Part shown: piece after piece, positions 54,673 through 63,306 of the stretch
Layout of the letters: each line of letters starts with the position of its first letter
Numbering within the stretch: the stretch's first letter is position 1
Source of the DNA: Chitinophagales bacterium
Lineage (GTDB): Bacteria > Bacteroidota > Bacteroidia > Chitinophagales > LD1
DNA: 64,000 bases
Reading direction: 5' to 3'
NCBI GenBank assembly: GCA_016787045.1
Contig: JAEUVA010000046.1
Coordinates: 363,355-427,354, forward strand
Translations under genes and position numbers: made by a program
The notes under the pieces: generated by a model
Told to the model about the DNA's origin: nothing
What the model saw: the letters and a program-made list of their open reading frames with translations, nothing else
The model's database searches: none

Positions 54673-56025
54673 TTAATAACTGGTTTGGTACATATTGCCC
54701 TGGCGACCTTTAATGCGCCCACTGCTGGTCAATCCATCGTAATGGCGGTTGAGCAAGTAGGTTTCTATGGTTTGCAGGGTATCTAACACCACACCCACCA
54801 TAATCAAAATAGATGAGCCACCAAAGAACAAGGCGAAAGCACGGTTCACATCAAACAACATTACAATTGCCGGCATAATAGCCACAAAGCCCAGGAATAT
54901 TGCTCCGGGTAGAGTAATGCGAGAGATTACTGCGTCAATAAACTCTTCGGTTTTTTTACCGGGTTTAACTCCGGGAATAAAGCCACTGTTGCGTTTTAGG
55001 TCATCGGCAATCTGAGTAGGGTTAACTATCAAGGCCGTATAAAAATAGGTGAAAGCCACTATCAACACAAAATAGATAGAGTTGTACAGTACTGAAGTGA
55101 TGTCGTTCAAATCCATCAAAATAGGATTGTTTTGATTGATGCCCAGCACTTGAAAAATAAGAGCCGGAAAGAACATAATTGCCTGTGCAAAGATAATTGG
55201 CATTACGCCAGATGCGTTCAGTTTAAGAGGTAAATACTGACGTACACCACCGGCTTGCATCATTTTACCGCCCTGTACAATATTGCGTTTAGCATACTGA
55301 ATAGGAATTCTGCGGGTACCCTGTATCAGAAGAATACAAGCGGCAATGACTACTATAAGTACAGCCATTTCTAAAACAAATGCAAACATACCACCCCGGC
55401 TCCAGCGCGCACCGGCTTCCTCTAAAATAGAAGAAGGGAAACGAGCCAAAATACCCACCATGATGATGAGAGAAATACCGTTACCAATTCCTTTGTCGGT
55501 TATCTTCTCTCCCATCCACATCACAAACATGGTACCGGCAATAAGCGTAACCATAGTAGATACCCAAAACACAGCCGGGCTAAGGTCGGTTAACACAGCC
55601 GCACCATCGGTGCTGCGCAAATAAGTGGTGTAAGCCCATCCTTGAACTGCAGTTACCACTATGGTTAAGTAACGGGTGTACTGGTTCAACTGTCTGCGAC
55701 CACTCTCGCCTTCTTTTTGCAAACGCTGAAAGTGAGGCACAGCCAAAGTGAACAACTGAATGGCTATAGAGGCAGATATGTACGGCATAATACCTAACGC
55801 GAAAACCGAAGCGCGCGAAAACGCACCACCGGCAAACAAGTTAACAATGCCCAACAAACCACCTGAACCGCTATCGGCCATGTTGGTGAGCTTGGTGGGG
55901 TCTATACCCGGAAGGGTAATAAAAGTACCAAACCGATAAATGAGAATAAGACCAAGCGTGAGGATAATGCGTTCGCGCAATTCCTCAATGCTCCATATTT
56001 CTCTTAGTTTTTGAATTAGTTTCAT
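54673..56025 (-). CDS. secY: Protein translocase subunit SecY
   Basis: 450 residues with ten transmembrane helices. It has TLGLILIYRFGTFITLPGI, the plug-region GGAFSRASVFALGIMPYISASI, GERITD-type GEKITDKGIGNGISLIIMVGI, NASGVMPIIFAQAIM and the C-terminal LLNRHYDGL. SecY is the channel of the Sec translocon, which also delivers precursors to the T9SS. It lies downstream of rplO as in the standard spc operon. Confidence 0.97.
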   Translation of the reverse strand: MKLIQKLREIWSIEELRERIILTLGLILIYRFGTFITLPGIDPTKLTNMADSGSGGLLGIVNLFAGGAFSRASVFALGIMPYISASIAIQLFTLAVPHFQRLQKEGESGRRQLNQYTRYLTIVVTAVQGWAYTTYLRSTDGAAVLTDLSPAVFWVSTMVTLIAGTMFVMWMGEKITDKGIGNGISLIIMVGILARFPSSILEEAGARWSRGGMFAFVLEMAVLIVVIAACILLIQGTRRIPIQYAKRNIVQGGKMMQAGGVRQYLPLKLNASGVMPIIFAQAIMFFPALIFQVLGINQNNPILMDLNDITSVLYNSIYFVLIVAFTYFYTALIVNPTQIADDLKRNSGFIPGVKPGKKTEEFIDAVISRITLPGAIFLGFVAIMPAIVMLFDVNRAFALFFGGSSILIMVGVVLDTLQTIETYLLNRHYDGLTSSGRIKGRQGNMYQTSY

Positions 56026-56093
56026 TCCTATTTAGGGGATATGCTATGAGTGAAAAATCCCGATGAGTATTCAACCGGGACTTTCTTAAATAT

Positions 56094-56543
56094 TTATTTT
56101 ACGATTGTTACGCTGCCACCCAGCTTTTCTACAGCTGCTTTAGCTGATTCGCTGATGGCATGTACCTTTAAATCTACTTTGCTCTTCAGTTCACCGGTGC
56201 CTAACACTTTAACTAACTCAGTTTTGCTGAGTATGCCGTTTGCACGAAGGTTATCTACGCTTATTTCGCTTAATTTGTAGGTATCCAAAATTTCTTGCAC
56301 ACGGCCAAGGTTAAGGGCGGTGTACTCCTTGCGGAAAGGGTTATTGAAACCCACTTTAGGCATACGTCTTTGCAATGGCATCTGACCACCTTCAAAGCCC
56401 AATTTTTGCTTGTAACCAGAGCGAGATTTAGCTCCTTTGTGGCCACGACCCGAAGTGCCGCCATCGGTAGAACCTTGTCCTCTTCCTTTTCTCTTTCTTT
56501 TACCGAGCGATCCTGCTGCGGGTTTTAAGTTGTGTAATTCCAT
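56094..56543 (-). CDS. rplO: 50S ribosomal protein L15
   Basis: 149 residues. The Gly-rich start MELHNLKPAAGSLGKRKRKG runs into GQGSTDGGTSGRGHKGAKSR, then GFEGGQMPLQRRMPKVGF and the C-terminal GELKSKVDLKVHAIS. L15 is a late-assembly protein. It follows rpmD by 3 nt. Confidence 0.97.
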   Translation of the reverse strand: MELHNLKPAAGSLGKRKRKGRGQGSTDGGTSGRGHKGAKSRSGYKQKLGFEGGQMPLQRRMPKVGFNNPFRKEYTALNLGRVQEILDTYKLSEISVDNLRANGILSKTELVKVLGTGELKSKVDLKVHAISESAKAAVEKLGGSVTIVK

Positions 56544-56546
56544 TGT

Positions 56547-56726
56547 TTATAGGTTTTCAACTTTAATTAAATGCTGAACTCTTCTAACCATACCTGCTAC
56601 TGCCGGGCTGTTTTCCAACTCGTTAGTGCTGCCTACTTTGCCTAAACCTAAGGCCTGCATGGTTCTTTTTACACGCTCGTCTTTTTCGATGGTGCTCTTT
56701 ATCTTGGTTACTTTAATCTTTGCCAT
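56547..56726 (-). CDS. rpmD: 50S ribosomal protein L30
   Basis: 59 residues read from ATG 56726 to TAA 56547: MAKIKVTKIKSTIEKDERVK, then TMQALGLGKVGSTNELENSP and AVAGMVRRVQHLIKVENL. This is the normal bacterial L30 (GL.KV...V.....P...GM...V.HL). It lies between rpsE and rplO as expected in the spc operon. Confidence 0.96.
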   Translation of the reverse strand: MAKIKVTKIKSTIEKDERVKRTMQALGLGKVGSTNELENSPAVAGMVRRVQHLIKVENL

Positions 56727-56754
56727 GTTGGTGAGTTTATGTTGTACTCAAAAA

Positions 56755-57273
56755 TTATCCTTTGAAAACTTTATCCATTACCACGCTGCGGTTTTTTGCC
56801 ACAGTAAATGGGTCACGCAGTTTACCCAGTGCATCCAACGTAGCTTTAATTACGTTGGCCGGGTTTGAACCACCTTGTGATTTTGCCAACACGTCTTTAA
56901 TACCGGCACTCTCCAACACCGCGCGCATGGCACCTCCGGCTATTACACCGGTACCTTGTGAGGCGGGTTTCAACATCACTTTTGCAGCACCAAATTTGCC
57001 AAACTGAATGTGAGGAATAGTGCCTTTAAACACCGGTACACTCACCAAGTTCTTCTTAGCGTCATCAATCGCTTTTTGAATGGCCTCTTGTACCTCGCGG
57101 GCTTTTCCTAAGCCCTCGCCCACAATACCGTTACCATTGCCTACTACTACTGTAGCAGAGAAGCTAAACGTACGTCCACCCTTGGTTACCTTAGTTACCC
57201 TGCGGATATTTACTACTTTTTCTTTCAGTTCAATCTCGCTGGCTTTCAGCTTCTGAATATTGAGTTTTGACAT
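56755..57273 (-). CDS. rpsE: 30S ribosomal protein S5
   Basis: 172 residues. [47 protein letters not shown], and [21 protein letters not shown] are the two S5 domains. S5 affects decoding accuracy and the mRNA entry site. Positioned between rplR and rpmD as normal. Confidence 0.98.
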   Translation of the reverse strand: MSKLNIQKLKASEIELKEKVVNIRRVTKVTKGGRTFSFSATVVVGNGNGIVGEGLGKAREVQEAIQKAIDDAKKNLVSVPVFKGTIPHIQFGKFGAAKVMLKPASQGTGVIAGGAMRAVLESAGIKDVLAKSQGGSNPANVIKATLDALGKLRDPFTVAKNRSVVMDKVFKG

Positions 57274-57304
57274 GTTACTTTGTCTTAATAGTTGTTGTTA
57301 GGAA

Positions 57305-57658
57305 TTAGAATTTCAGACCGCCCTCACGTGCGCCTTCTGCTACTGCTTTAATACGACCATGGTACAAAAAGCCGTTACGGTCAAATACGATAGTATCAAT
57401 ACCTTTCTCGGCAGCTTTCTTGGCAATAGCTACACCTACCGCTTTGCTTTGTTCGGTTTTATTACCGTTGCGGCTGAAGTCTTTCTCTTTGGTAGAGGCG
57501 GCTGCAAGAGTTACTCCTGCATCATCATTTACCAACTGAGCGTACATTTCTTTATTGCTGCGAAATACACTCAAACGAGGGCGCTCGGCTGTGCCGCGGA
57601 TTTTGCCGCGAACTCTGCTTTTAATTTTTTGCCTTCTTGCTTCTTTGCTGAATGCCAT
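57305..57658 (-). CDS. rplR: 50S ribosomal protein L18
   Basis: 117 residues. [31 protein letters not shown] and [25 protein letters not shown] are L18 hallmarks. L18 binds 5S rRNA with L5, whose gene lies five genes upstream in the same operon. Confidence 0.97.
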   Translation of the reverse strand: MAFSKEARRQKIKSRVRGKIRGTAERPRLSVFRSNKEMYAQLVNDDAGVTLAAASTKEKDFSRNGNKTEQSKAVGVAIAKKAAEKGIDTIVFDRNGFLYHGRIKAVAEGAREGGLKF

Positions 57659-57703
57659 GGCTATTAATTTTTATGGATTTACAGAAATCTTTCGGTTAAC
57701 TAA

Positions 57704-58261
57704 TTACTTTTTAGAGGCAGACTTACCGGCTTTTCTTCTCAATACTTCGCCTACAAACTTGATACCTTTACCTTTGTATGGCTCCGGCTTGCGGATAGAG
57801 CGAATCTTAGCGCAAACCAACCCTAATAACTCTTTGTCGTGTGTTTCTAAAGTGATAATCGGGTTTTGACCTTTGTCTTGCTTTGCACTGGCTTTAATTT
57901 CAGTGGGCAACAATACCACCACCGGGTGAGAATAACCTACTGACAATGTAAGCGCCTGTTTCTGAACATCGGCACGGTAACCCACACCTACAAGTTCTAA
58001 CTCTGCTTTGTATCCATCACTAACTCCCTTCACCAAATTGTTGAGGATGGCACGGTAAGTACCATGCAGCGCTTTGTGGCGTTTTTGCTCAGTAGGGCGC
58101 TCTACAGTCAACACTCCGTCTTCTACTTTAACGGTAATATCCGGGTCAACAGCTTGAAAAAGCTCCCCTTTGGGACCTTTTACCTTCACTACGTTTCCGG
58201 CACCTATTTCTACGCTAACTCCCTTGGGAACTGTAATTGGTGCTTTGCCTATCCTTGACAT
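57704..58261 (-). CDS. rplF: 50S ribosomal protein L6
   Basis: 185 residues. MSRIGKAPITVPKGVSVEI, the central HALHGTYRAILNNLVKGVSDGY and the C-terminal EPYKGKGIKFVGEVLRRKAGK are standard L6. It sits at the factor-binding base of the large subunit. Canonical order rpsH-rplF-rplR. Confidence 0.98.
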   Translation of the reverse strand: MSRIGKAPITVPKGVSVEIGAGNVVKVKGPKGELFQAVDPDITVKVEDGVLTVERPTEQKRHKALHGTYRAILNNLVKGVSDGYKAELELVGVGYRADVQKQALTLSVGYSHPVVVLLPTEIKASAKQDKGQNPIITLETHDKELLGLVCAKIRSIRKPEPYKGKGIKFVGEVLRRKAGKSASKK

Positions 58262-58299
58262 ATCTTTATCGGTTAATGGTTAATTACTATTTGTTCAAT

Positions 58300-58698
58300 T
58301 TAAAATACTTCGCACAATACCTCTCCACCTATACCCAAATTGCGGGCTTCTTTATCAGTCATCACTCCTTTTGAAGTAGAGATGATAGCAACACCCAAAC
58401 CGCTAAGTACGCGTGGCAATTCATCTTTGCCTTTGTATTGGCGCAAACCGGGGGTAGAAACACGGCTCAAATTCTTGATAACCGGTGTTTTGGTAGTCGC
58501 ATCATATTTCAAAGCTATTTTGATAACTCCTTGATTGTTTTCAGTTGGCTCAAACTTGTACTTCAAAATGTACCCTTTGTCGTATAGAATTTCGGTGATC
58601 TTCTTTTTCAAAGTAGAAGCCGGAATCTCCACAAAACGGTGGCCTGCTTGCTGTGCGTTGCGGATGCGGGTTAAGTAGTCAGAAATTGGATCAGTCAT
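58300..58698 (-). CDS. rpsH: 30S ribosomal protein S8
   Basis: 132 residues. MTDPISDYLTRIRNAQQAGH, PVIKNLSRVSTPGLRQYKGKDELPRVLSGLGVAIISTS read as segments, and RNLGIGGEVLCEVF identify S8. In E. coli S8 represses the spc operon by binding mRNA near rplE; no equivalent site was identified in the rplE leader here. Confidence 0.98.
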   Translation of the reverse strand: MTDPISDYLTRIRNAQQAGHRFVEIPASTLKKKITEILYDKGYILKYKFEPTENNQGVIKIALKYDATTKTPVIKNLSRVSTPGLRQYKGKDELPRVLSGLGVAIISTSKGVMTDKEARNLGIGGEVLCEVF

Positions 58699-58739
58699 TT
58701 TATTGAAATTGAAATGTGATGAACAGTTTTAATTTATTA

Positions 58740-59009
58740 CTACCAGCTGGCTTTTGTTACTCCCGGAATTTTACCCTCGCTGGCCAAGTCGCGAAACTTG
58801 ATACGGCAAATACCAAACTGACGAACATAACCACGCGGGCGACCGGTTAATTGACAACGATTGCGCAAACGAACTTTGGAAGAGTTTTTTGGCAACTTGT
58901 CTAACAAAGACCACTCACCAGCTTCTTTTAATGCCTCGCGTTTTGCAGCATATTTTGCTACTAATGCCTCGCGCTTGCGTTGACGTGCTTCTATTGATTT
59001 CTTAGCCAT
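58740..59009 (-). CDS. rpsN: 30S ribosomal protein S14, zinc-free type
   Basis: 89 residues, the long form. [28 protein letters not shown] read as [13 protein letters not shown] and [10 protein letters not shown] shows no CXXC pairs, so it is the zinc-independent S14. It follows rplE by 30 nt. Confidence 0.97.
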   Translation of the reverse strand: MAKKSIEARQRKREALVAKYAAKREALKEAGEWSLLDKLPKNSSKVRLRNRCQLTGRPRGYVRQFGICRIKFRDLASEGKIPGVTKASW

Positions 59010-59039
59010 GTATTAAGGTTTGTATGACAGGTTTTTGAA

Positions 59040-59609
59040 CTATTTTTTTTCATCTTTTTTGAATGGCATGCCCAGCGCTTCTAAAAGTGCATAAGCTTCT
59101 TCATCGGTTTGGGCGGTAGTTACAAAAGTGATATCCATACCGTTTATCTTCGTGATTTTGTCAATCTCCATTTCCGGGAAAATGATTTGCTCTTTTACAC
59201 CAAGCGTATAGTTACCGCTACCATCAAAACCTTTGTTATTGATGCCTTTGAAATCGCGCACACGAGGTAGTGATACTGCAATCAAACGGTCAAGAAATTC
59301 AAACATGCGGTCGTCACGTAAAGTTACGCGGGCTGCAATGGGCATGTTTTCGCGCAATTTGAAGTTTGAAATCGCCTTACGGGCACGGGCAGCAACTGCT
59401 TTTTGACCGGCAATAGCGGTCATTTCGTTTACCGCAGTATCTACCAATTTTTTATCGCTGGTGGCACCGTTTACACCTTGGTTAAGGCATATCTTTTTAA
59501 GGCGAGGCACCTGCATTACGCTGGAGTAGCTGAATTTCTCTTTCAGTGCAGGTACAATCTCTTTAGCATAGCGCTCTTTAAGGCGCGGAGTGTATTTTGT
59601 TTTGCTCAT
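59040..59609 (-). CDS. rplE: 50S ribosomal protein L5
   Basis: 189 residues from ATG 59609 ([20 protein letters not shown]). The upstream extension to 59705 overlaps the promoter and is rejected. It has [34 protein letters not shown], and the [19 protein letters not shown] end. L5 binds 5S rRNA. It is the first gene of the second ribosomal block, with its own promoter, instead of following rplX. Confidence 0.97.
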   Translation of the reverse strand: MSKTKYTPRLKERYAKEIVPALKEKFSYSSVMQVPRLKKICLNQGVNGATSDKKLVDTAVNEMTAIAGQKAVAARARKAISNFKLRENMPIAARVTLRDDRMFEFLDRLIAVSLPRVRDFKGINNKGFDGSGNYTLGVKEQIIFPEMEIDKITKINGMDITFVTTAQTDEEAYALLEALGMPFKKDEKK

Positions 59610-59662
59610 TTTGAATATGTTTTTGTACGATTCCCAACCGTACCGTTTTTCAAAAGGGAGCG

Positions 59663-59693
59663 CAAAACTAACCGAACTGTACAGATTTCCAAA
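59663..59693 (-). promoter_or_regulatory. Promoter of the rplE-secY operon
   Basis: On the minus strand TTTG (59693-59690), 19 nt, TAGTTTTG (59670-59663): a perfect consensus. The first transcribed bases (CGCTCCCTTTTGAAAA, to 59647) nearly match those of the rpsC promoter. The leader to the rplE ATG is about 50 nt. Confidence 0.85.
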
Positions 59694-59765
59694 TCTTTTG
59701 TTCAATATTCAAAAAAGCAGGGGTAAGGTTCTTTGACTAAACAATGTAAAATCGTTTGGATTTTC

Positions 59766-61709
59766 TTACCGGGCAATCAAAACTTTAGTACAATGTACGT
59801 CTTGATTAGTGGTAAAGAGCAGGTGGTACAATCCGTTGGGCAAACTGCTCAATTCTAAATCAAAACTATTCGCCCCGTTGAGTAAATTGATTTGTTTACC
59901 GGCAACTATTTGGCCGCTAGAGTTACACAAGCTCACCATTCCAACCGATGCTTCTATACTGTTAATCAGTACTTTTACTGAGTATTGAGCGGGATTTGGT
60001 ATTACTCGTAAAACCATCTCCGGGCTGCCTTCCGGCAACTCTGTGTCTTCAGCTTCTCTAAAATTGTTTGAAGACGTAGAAACCATCAGATTGTAACACT
60101 TTGTAGCGTTAAAAGCACCTGCTACTCCATAAATTTTTAGATAGTAGGTGCCGGCTGTAGTTGCGTTATGCTTAATGAGTTCTGCTCTGGTACCGGCATT
60201 TTCAGAAGCTACAATTTTAAAATTGGTGGATGAATTGTAAAGTACCATATTGTAATTAGCCGGTAGGTTGGTCAAATCTACACGTAGCTTTGTGTTTGGT
60301 GCAGATGTGGTAACTGTGTACCAGTCTTCATCGCTTGCCGATGAAATTTGTGCGCTAAGGTCTGTATTGAGCGCTAAAACCGGTGCAGTAGCCGGTGAGT
60401 TGTTGGGCTCGTAGTTATCTACACAACTGCCTAGTGTGGTAAATGAAACCGGTGCAGAATAAACTGATGTATCATTTGCACAAACTGTTTGCACCCTCCA
60501 TTGGTAAGCAGTGCCGCTAAACAAATTGCTCATGGGCAAAATAGTGTCCTTTGTGTTCAGCGTGGTGGTCCAAGTGGGTGAACTGAGTAATTTATACTGC
60601 AAGTTGTAACTAATTGCCACACTTACAGATGACCAGTTTGCATAAGCCAAATTTGTGTTTACAGATAAAGTTGCCAAGCCGGTGGGTGTTGGGCAACTGG
60701 GGGGCAGGGGTACTACACAACCCAAAGAATTTAGTAAAGATGCCCTAGCACCACCCGGTGCAAACAAAGCATTCATTCGTGCGCTTTGACCTTGGGTGAA
60801 AATATTCATACATGGGTCTGTGGTATAGTCCATATAGTTCATGTACATATCGCCATTGGGGCCGTTGCTGCAACTGAGTTTTGGAAAAGTGGGACAACCG
60901 GAGTTGGGGCCTGCCTGGTTTGGAGTGTCATTTACGTTATCAGAGCCGGTGCAAGCGGTACCATCATCGCCCCAAATATGATACAGGTTTAGCCAGTGCC
61001 CTACTTCGTGTGTAGCTGTGCGCCCCAAATGATAAGGCACTGCAGTGCCCGGAGTGGCTATACTACCTACCGATGAATACAACACTACCACACCATCAGT
61101 GGCTGCGGCTCCGCCCGGAAACTGTGCGTAACCCAACAAGCTACTTCCTAAATTACAAACCCAAATATTTAAGTAGCTACCAGCCGGCCAGGCATTGCTG
61201 CCACCGGTAGCATTATTTTTAACTGCATTGTTTGTTGAGAATGATGTAACGCCAGTTGATCTGCGTACTATACCTGTGGTAGGGTTACCGCTGGGGTCGC
61301 GCGTAGCCAAACAAAACTGGATATTGGTATTAGCACCCAACGAAGCAAAAGCAGCCGGGGTATTACCGGCATCTGTGTTCAAACGAGCAAAATCTGCATT
61401 CAACTGGTTAAGTTGCGCCAAGAGCAATGCATCGGGTATGTTTTGTGCGGCCGTATTGTACAATACATGAAACACAACCGGTATAGTTATCACAGCCCTT
61501 GAGCCGATAGGTGAGTGAGTGATATACTCTTGAGTGAACTCCTCAATAGCTTTTCTCTTCTCCTCTAAATACGGGTCTGTGGTTTTCAGAAATTCTAAAT
61601 ACTCCATAGACGAACACCTATGGTAAACTTGTGCCTGCAATGTACTCACAACCACCGCCAATAACACAGTACTAATAATAGAAATCAAAAATCTTGCATG
61701 ACCAGCCAT
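59766..61709 (-). CDS. M43-family metalloprotease with T9SS type A sorting domain
   Basis: 647 residues from ATG 61709 (the signal peptide begins MAGHARFLISIISTV and ends STLQAQ); ATG 61790 gives a longer tail. The pro-region includes YHRCSSMEYLEFLK. The zinc site is HEVGHWLNLYH (His234, Glu235, His238, His244), with Asn in the Gly position of HEXXHXXGXXH, and the Met-turn YMNYMDYTTD follows. Fn3-like (about 385-470) and PPC-like (480-590) domains precede a T9SS type A sorting domain. It is likely a secreted endoprotease related to cytophagalysin/ulilysin. Confidence 0.9.
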   Translation of the reverse strand: MAGHARFLISIISTVLLAVVVSTLQAQVYHRCSSMEYLEFLKTTDPYLEEKRKAIEEFTQEYITHSPIGSRAVITIPVVFHVLYNTAAQNIPDALLLAQLNQLNADFARLNTDAGNTPAAFASLGANTNIQFCLATRDPSGNPTTGIVRRSTGVTSFSTNNAVKNNATGGSNAWPAGSYLNIWVCNLGSSLLGYAQFPGGAAATDGVVVLYSSVGSIATPGTAVPYHLGRTATHEVGHWLNLYHIWGDDGTACTGSDNVNDTPNQAGPNSGCPTFPKLSCSNGPNGDMYMNYMDYTTDPCMNIFTQGQSARMNALFAPGGARASLLNSLGCVVPLPPSCPTPTGLATLSVNTNLAYANWSSVSVAISYNLQYKLLSSPTWTTTLNTKDTILPMSNLFSGTAYQWRVQTVCANDTSVYSAPVSFTTLGSCVDNYEPNNSPATAPVLALNTDLSAQISSASDEDWYTVTTSAPNTKLRVDLTNLPANYNMVLYNSSTNFKIVASENAGTRAELIKHNATTAGTYYLKIYGVAGAFNATKCYNLMVSTSSNNFREAEDTELPEGSPEMVLRVIPNPAQYSVKVLINSIEASVGMVSLCNSSGQIVAGKQINLLNGANSFDLELSSLPNGLYHLLFTTNQDVHCTKVLIAR

Positions 61710-61713
61710 TGGA

Positions 61714-61721
61714 CAAATATA
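61714..61721 (-). promoter_or_regulatory. -7 element abutting the M43 protease start
   Basis: TATATTTG on the minus strand, perfect -7 consensus, 4 nt before ATG 61709. It predicts a leaderless or very short mRNA if that start is right. A clear -33 match is not seen. Confidence 0.4.
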
Positions 61722-61839
61722 CATGGTTGCGTTGTAGTACACATAGATACATAATGTACCGCATATTTTTTGAAAACTCGTTTCATTCAAAAACGTGGCA
61801 TGCGGCTCTGGGAGCGATTATTACATTCGCACCGCAAAA

Positions 61840-62562
61840 ATGAGCACGGTAAAACCATATAACGACCCCCGCAGCAAAAAACAGCAAGTGGAAGAAATGT
61901 TTGACAACATTGCGCACCGTTACGATTTTTTAAATCATTTGCTCACGCTGGGTATAGACATTGGCTGGCGCAAAAAGGCAATACGTTTTTTGGCCCCATT
62001 TCAACCCAAACAAATTATTGACATTGCTACCGGCACAGGCGATTTTGCTATAGCAGCACTATCGCTAAATCCCGAAAAAGTAATTGGCTTTGACTTGAGC
62101 GATAAGATGATGGATATTGGCCGCTCAAAAGCAAAACAAGCAAATGCAGAACAAGTGCTTCAGTTTATACAAGGCGATTCAGAAAAAATGCCATTTGCAA
62201 CCGAAAGTTTTGATGCCATTACAGTGGGGTTTGGAGTGCGTAATTTTGAGCATCTGGAAGCCGGATTACAAGAAATGTTTAGGGTGTTAAAAATGGGTGG
62301 CCATGTAGCTATTTTAGAAGCATCTATGCCTAAAAATGCAATATTACGCTGGTTGTTCAGTTTATATTTTGGTAAAATAGTTCCGCTGGTTGGCCGGTGG
62401 TTTTCGAAAGATGCACGCGCTTATGCATATTTGCCCGAAAGTGTAAAGGCCTTTCCGGAAGGAAACGATTTTGTAAAAATTTTAGAAGCAACAGGATTCA
62501 AAAATGTAAAATGGACACCGCTCACTTTTGGCGCCTGTGCATTTTATACTATGGAGAAATAA
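61840..62562 (+). CDS. ubiE: Demethylmenaquinone methyltransferase (UbiE/MenG)
   Basis: 240 residues from ATG 61840 (an upstream ATG at 61795 is rejected). It has VEEMFDNIAHRYDFLNHLLTLGIDIGWRKKAI, the SAM-binding DIATGTGDFAIAAL, GFDLSDKMMDIGRSK, and FGVRNFEHLEAGLQEMFRVLK. It methylates demethylmenaquinone in the last step of menaquinone synthesis. In this host it acts as MenG, completing the pathway started by menC and menE (42-44 kb). porT follows 11 nt later. Confidence 0.95.
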   Translation: MSTVKPYNDPRSKKQQVEEMFDNIAHRYDFLNHLLTLGIDIGWRKKAIRFLAPFQPKQIIDIATGTGDFAIAALSLNPEKVIGFDLSDKMMDIGRSKAKQANAEQVLQFIQGDSEKMPFATESFDAITVGFGVRNFEHLEAGLQEMFRVLKMGGHVAILEASMPKNAILRWLFSLYFGKIVPLVGRWFSKDARAYAYLPESVKAFPEGNDFVKILEATGFKNVKWTPLTFGACAFYTMEK

Positions 62563-62573
62563 CAAAAAAGTAA

Positions 62574-63263
62574 ATGACATTCCGGCTTTTGACTCTTAGT
62601 ATCCTTTCGCTACTGCTCACCGGCACAAAATGCTTGGCTCAGTTCAATGTACACGAACTGGGCAAAAAGGATGTGTACTTTGGTATTGCTATGGGGGTAA
62701 ACGTAGGAGACTTTAAAGTTTACCATACAAAAAAGCAAGCCGCCAACGACTCTATTCGTTACTTCAAACCGAGATTTGGCCCAGGTTTCAACTTAGGTAT
62801 TATTTGCAACTACCAGTTTCACCGCTATTTTGATTTGCGTTTTATACCCGCTCTATCATTTTCAGATAAAGCCATAGAATATGAAGACATTGATTACAAC
62901 AAGGTGCGCAAAACCATTTCATCTATCTACCTTGATTTTCCACTCCAACTGCGTTTTAAAAGTGAACCAATAAAAGACTTTAGAGTGTATGTTATAGCCG
63001 GACTCCGCTACGATTTTGACTTAGCATCTAATGTAAAATCACGCAAAGCAGATGATATCATCAAACTCAACCGGCACGATGCATCAGCAGAGTATGGCTT
63101 GGGCTTCATGATCTACTTCCCTTACTTTATCCTCTCCCCAGAGTTTAAAGTTAGTCACGGATTTATCAATATTCATTCACCCACTCCCGGTCTGATATAC
63201 TCTAGGGTGATTGAACGCATGTACTCGCGCACATTCACATTTACCATAAACCTAGAAGGTTAA
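62574..63263 (+). CDS. porT: PorT-like T9SS outer-membrane protein
   Basis: 229 residues. A signal peptide (LLTLSILSLLLTGTKCLAQ) precedes an eight-strand-like beta-barrel with YFGIAMGVNVGDFKVYHTK, FGPGFNLGIICNYQFHRYFDLRFIP read in parts, and YGLGFMIYFPYFILSPEFKVSHG. Length and pattern match PorT, required for type IX secretion, and a ubiE-porT gene pair is common in Bacteroidota. It is 11 nt after ubiE and probably co-transcribed. Confidence 0.85.
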   Translation: MTFRLLTLSILSLLLTGTKCLAQFNVHELGKKDVYFGIAMGVNVGDFKVYHTKKQAANDSIRYFKPRFGPGFNLGIICNYQFHRYFDLRFIPALSFSDKAIEYEDIDYNKVRKTISSIYLDFPLQLRFKSEPIKDFRVYVIAGLRYDFDLASNVKSRKADDIIKLNRHDASAEYGLGFMIYFPYFILSPEFKVSHGFINIHSPTPGLIYSRVIERMYSRTFTFTINLEG

Positions 63264-63267
63264 AAAT

Positions 63268-63294
63268 GTGCAGTGAACCAAACGGCCACTGCAC
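63268..63294. terminator. Hairpin between porT and the Fic gene
   Basis: An 8-bp stem gtgcagtg (63268-63275) / cactgcac (63287-63294) with an 11-nt loop. A-rich and T-rich flanks are short, so efficiency is uncertain. Confidence 0.65.
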
Positions 63295-63306
63295 TTTGCA
63301 CCACTC

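Noticed and set aside
59610..59705. Upstream extension of rplE
   Set aside because: It runs over the promoter and first transcribed bases, and the added residues are not L5-like.
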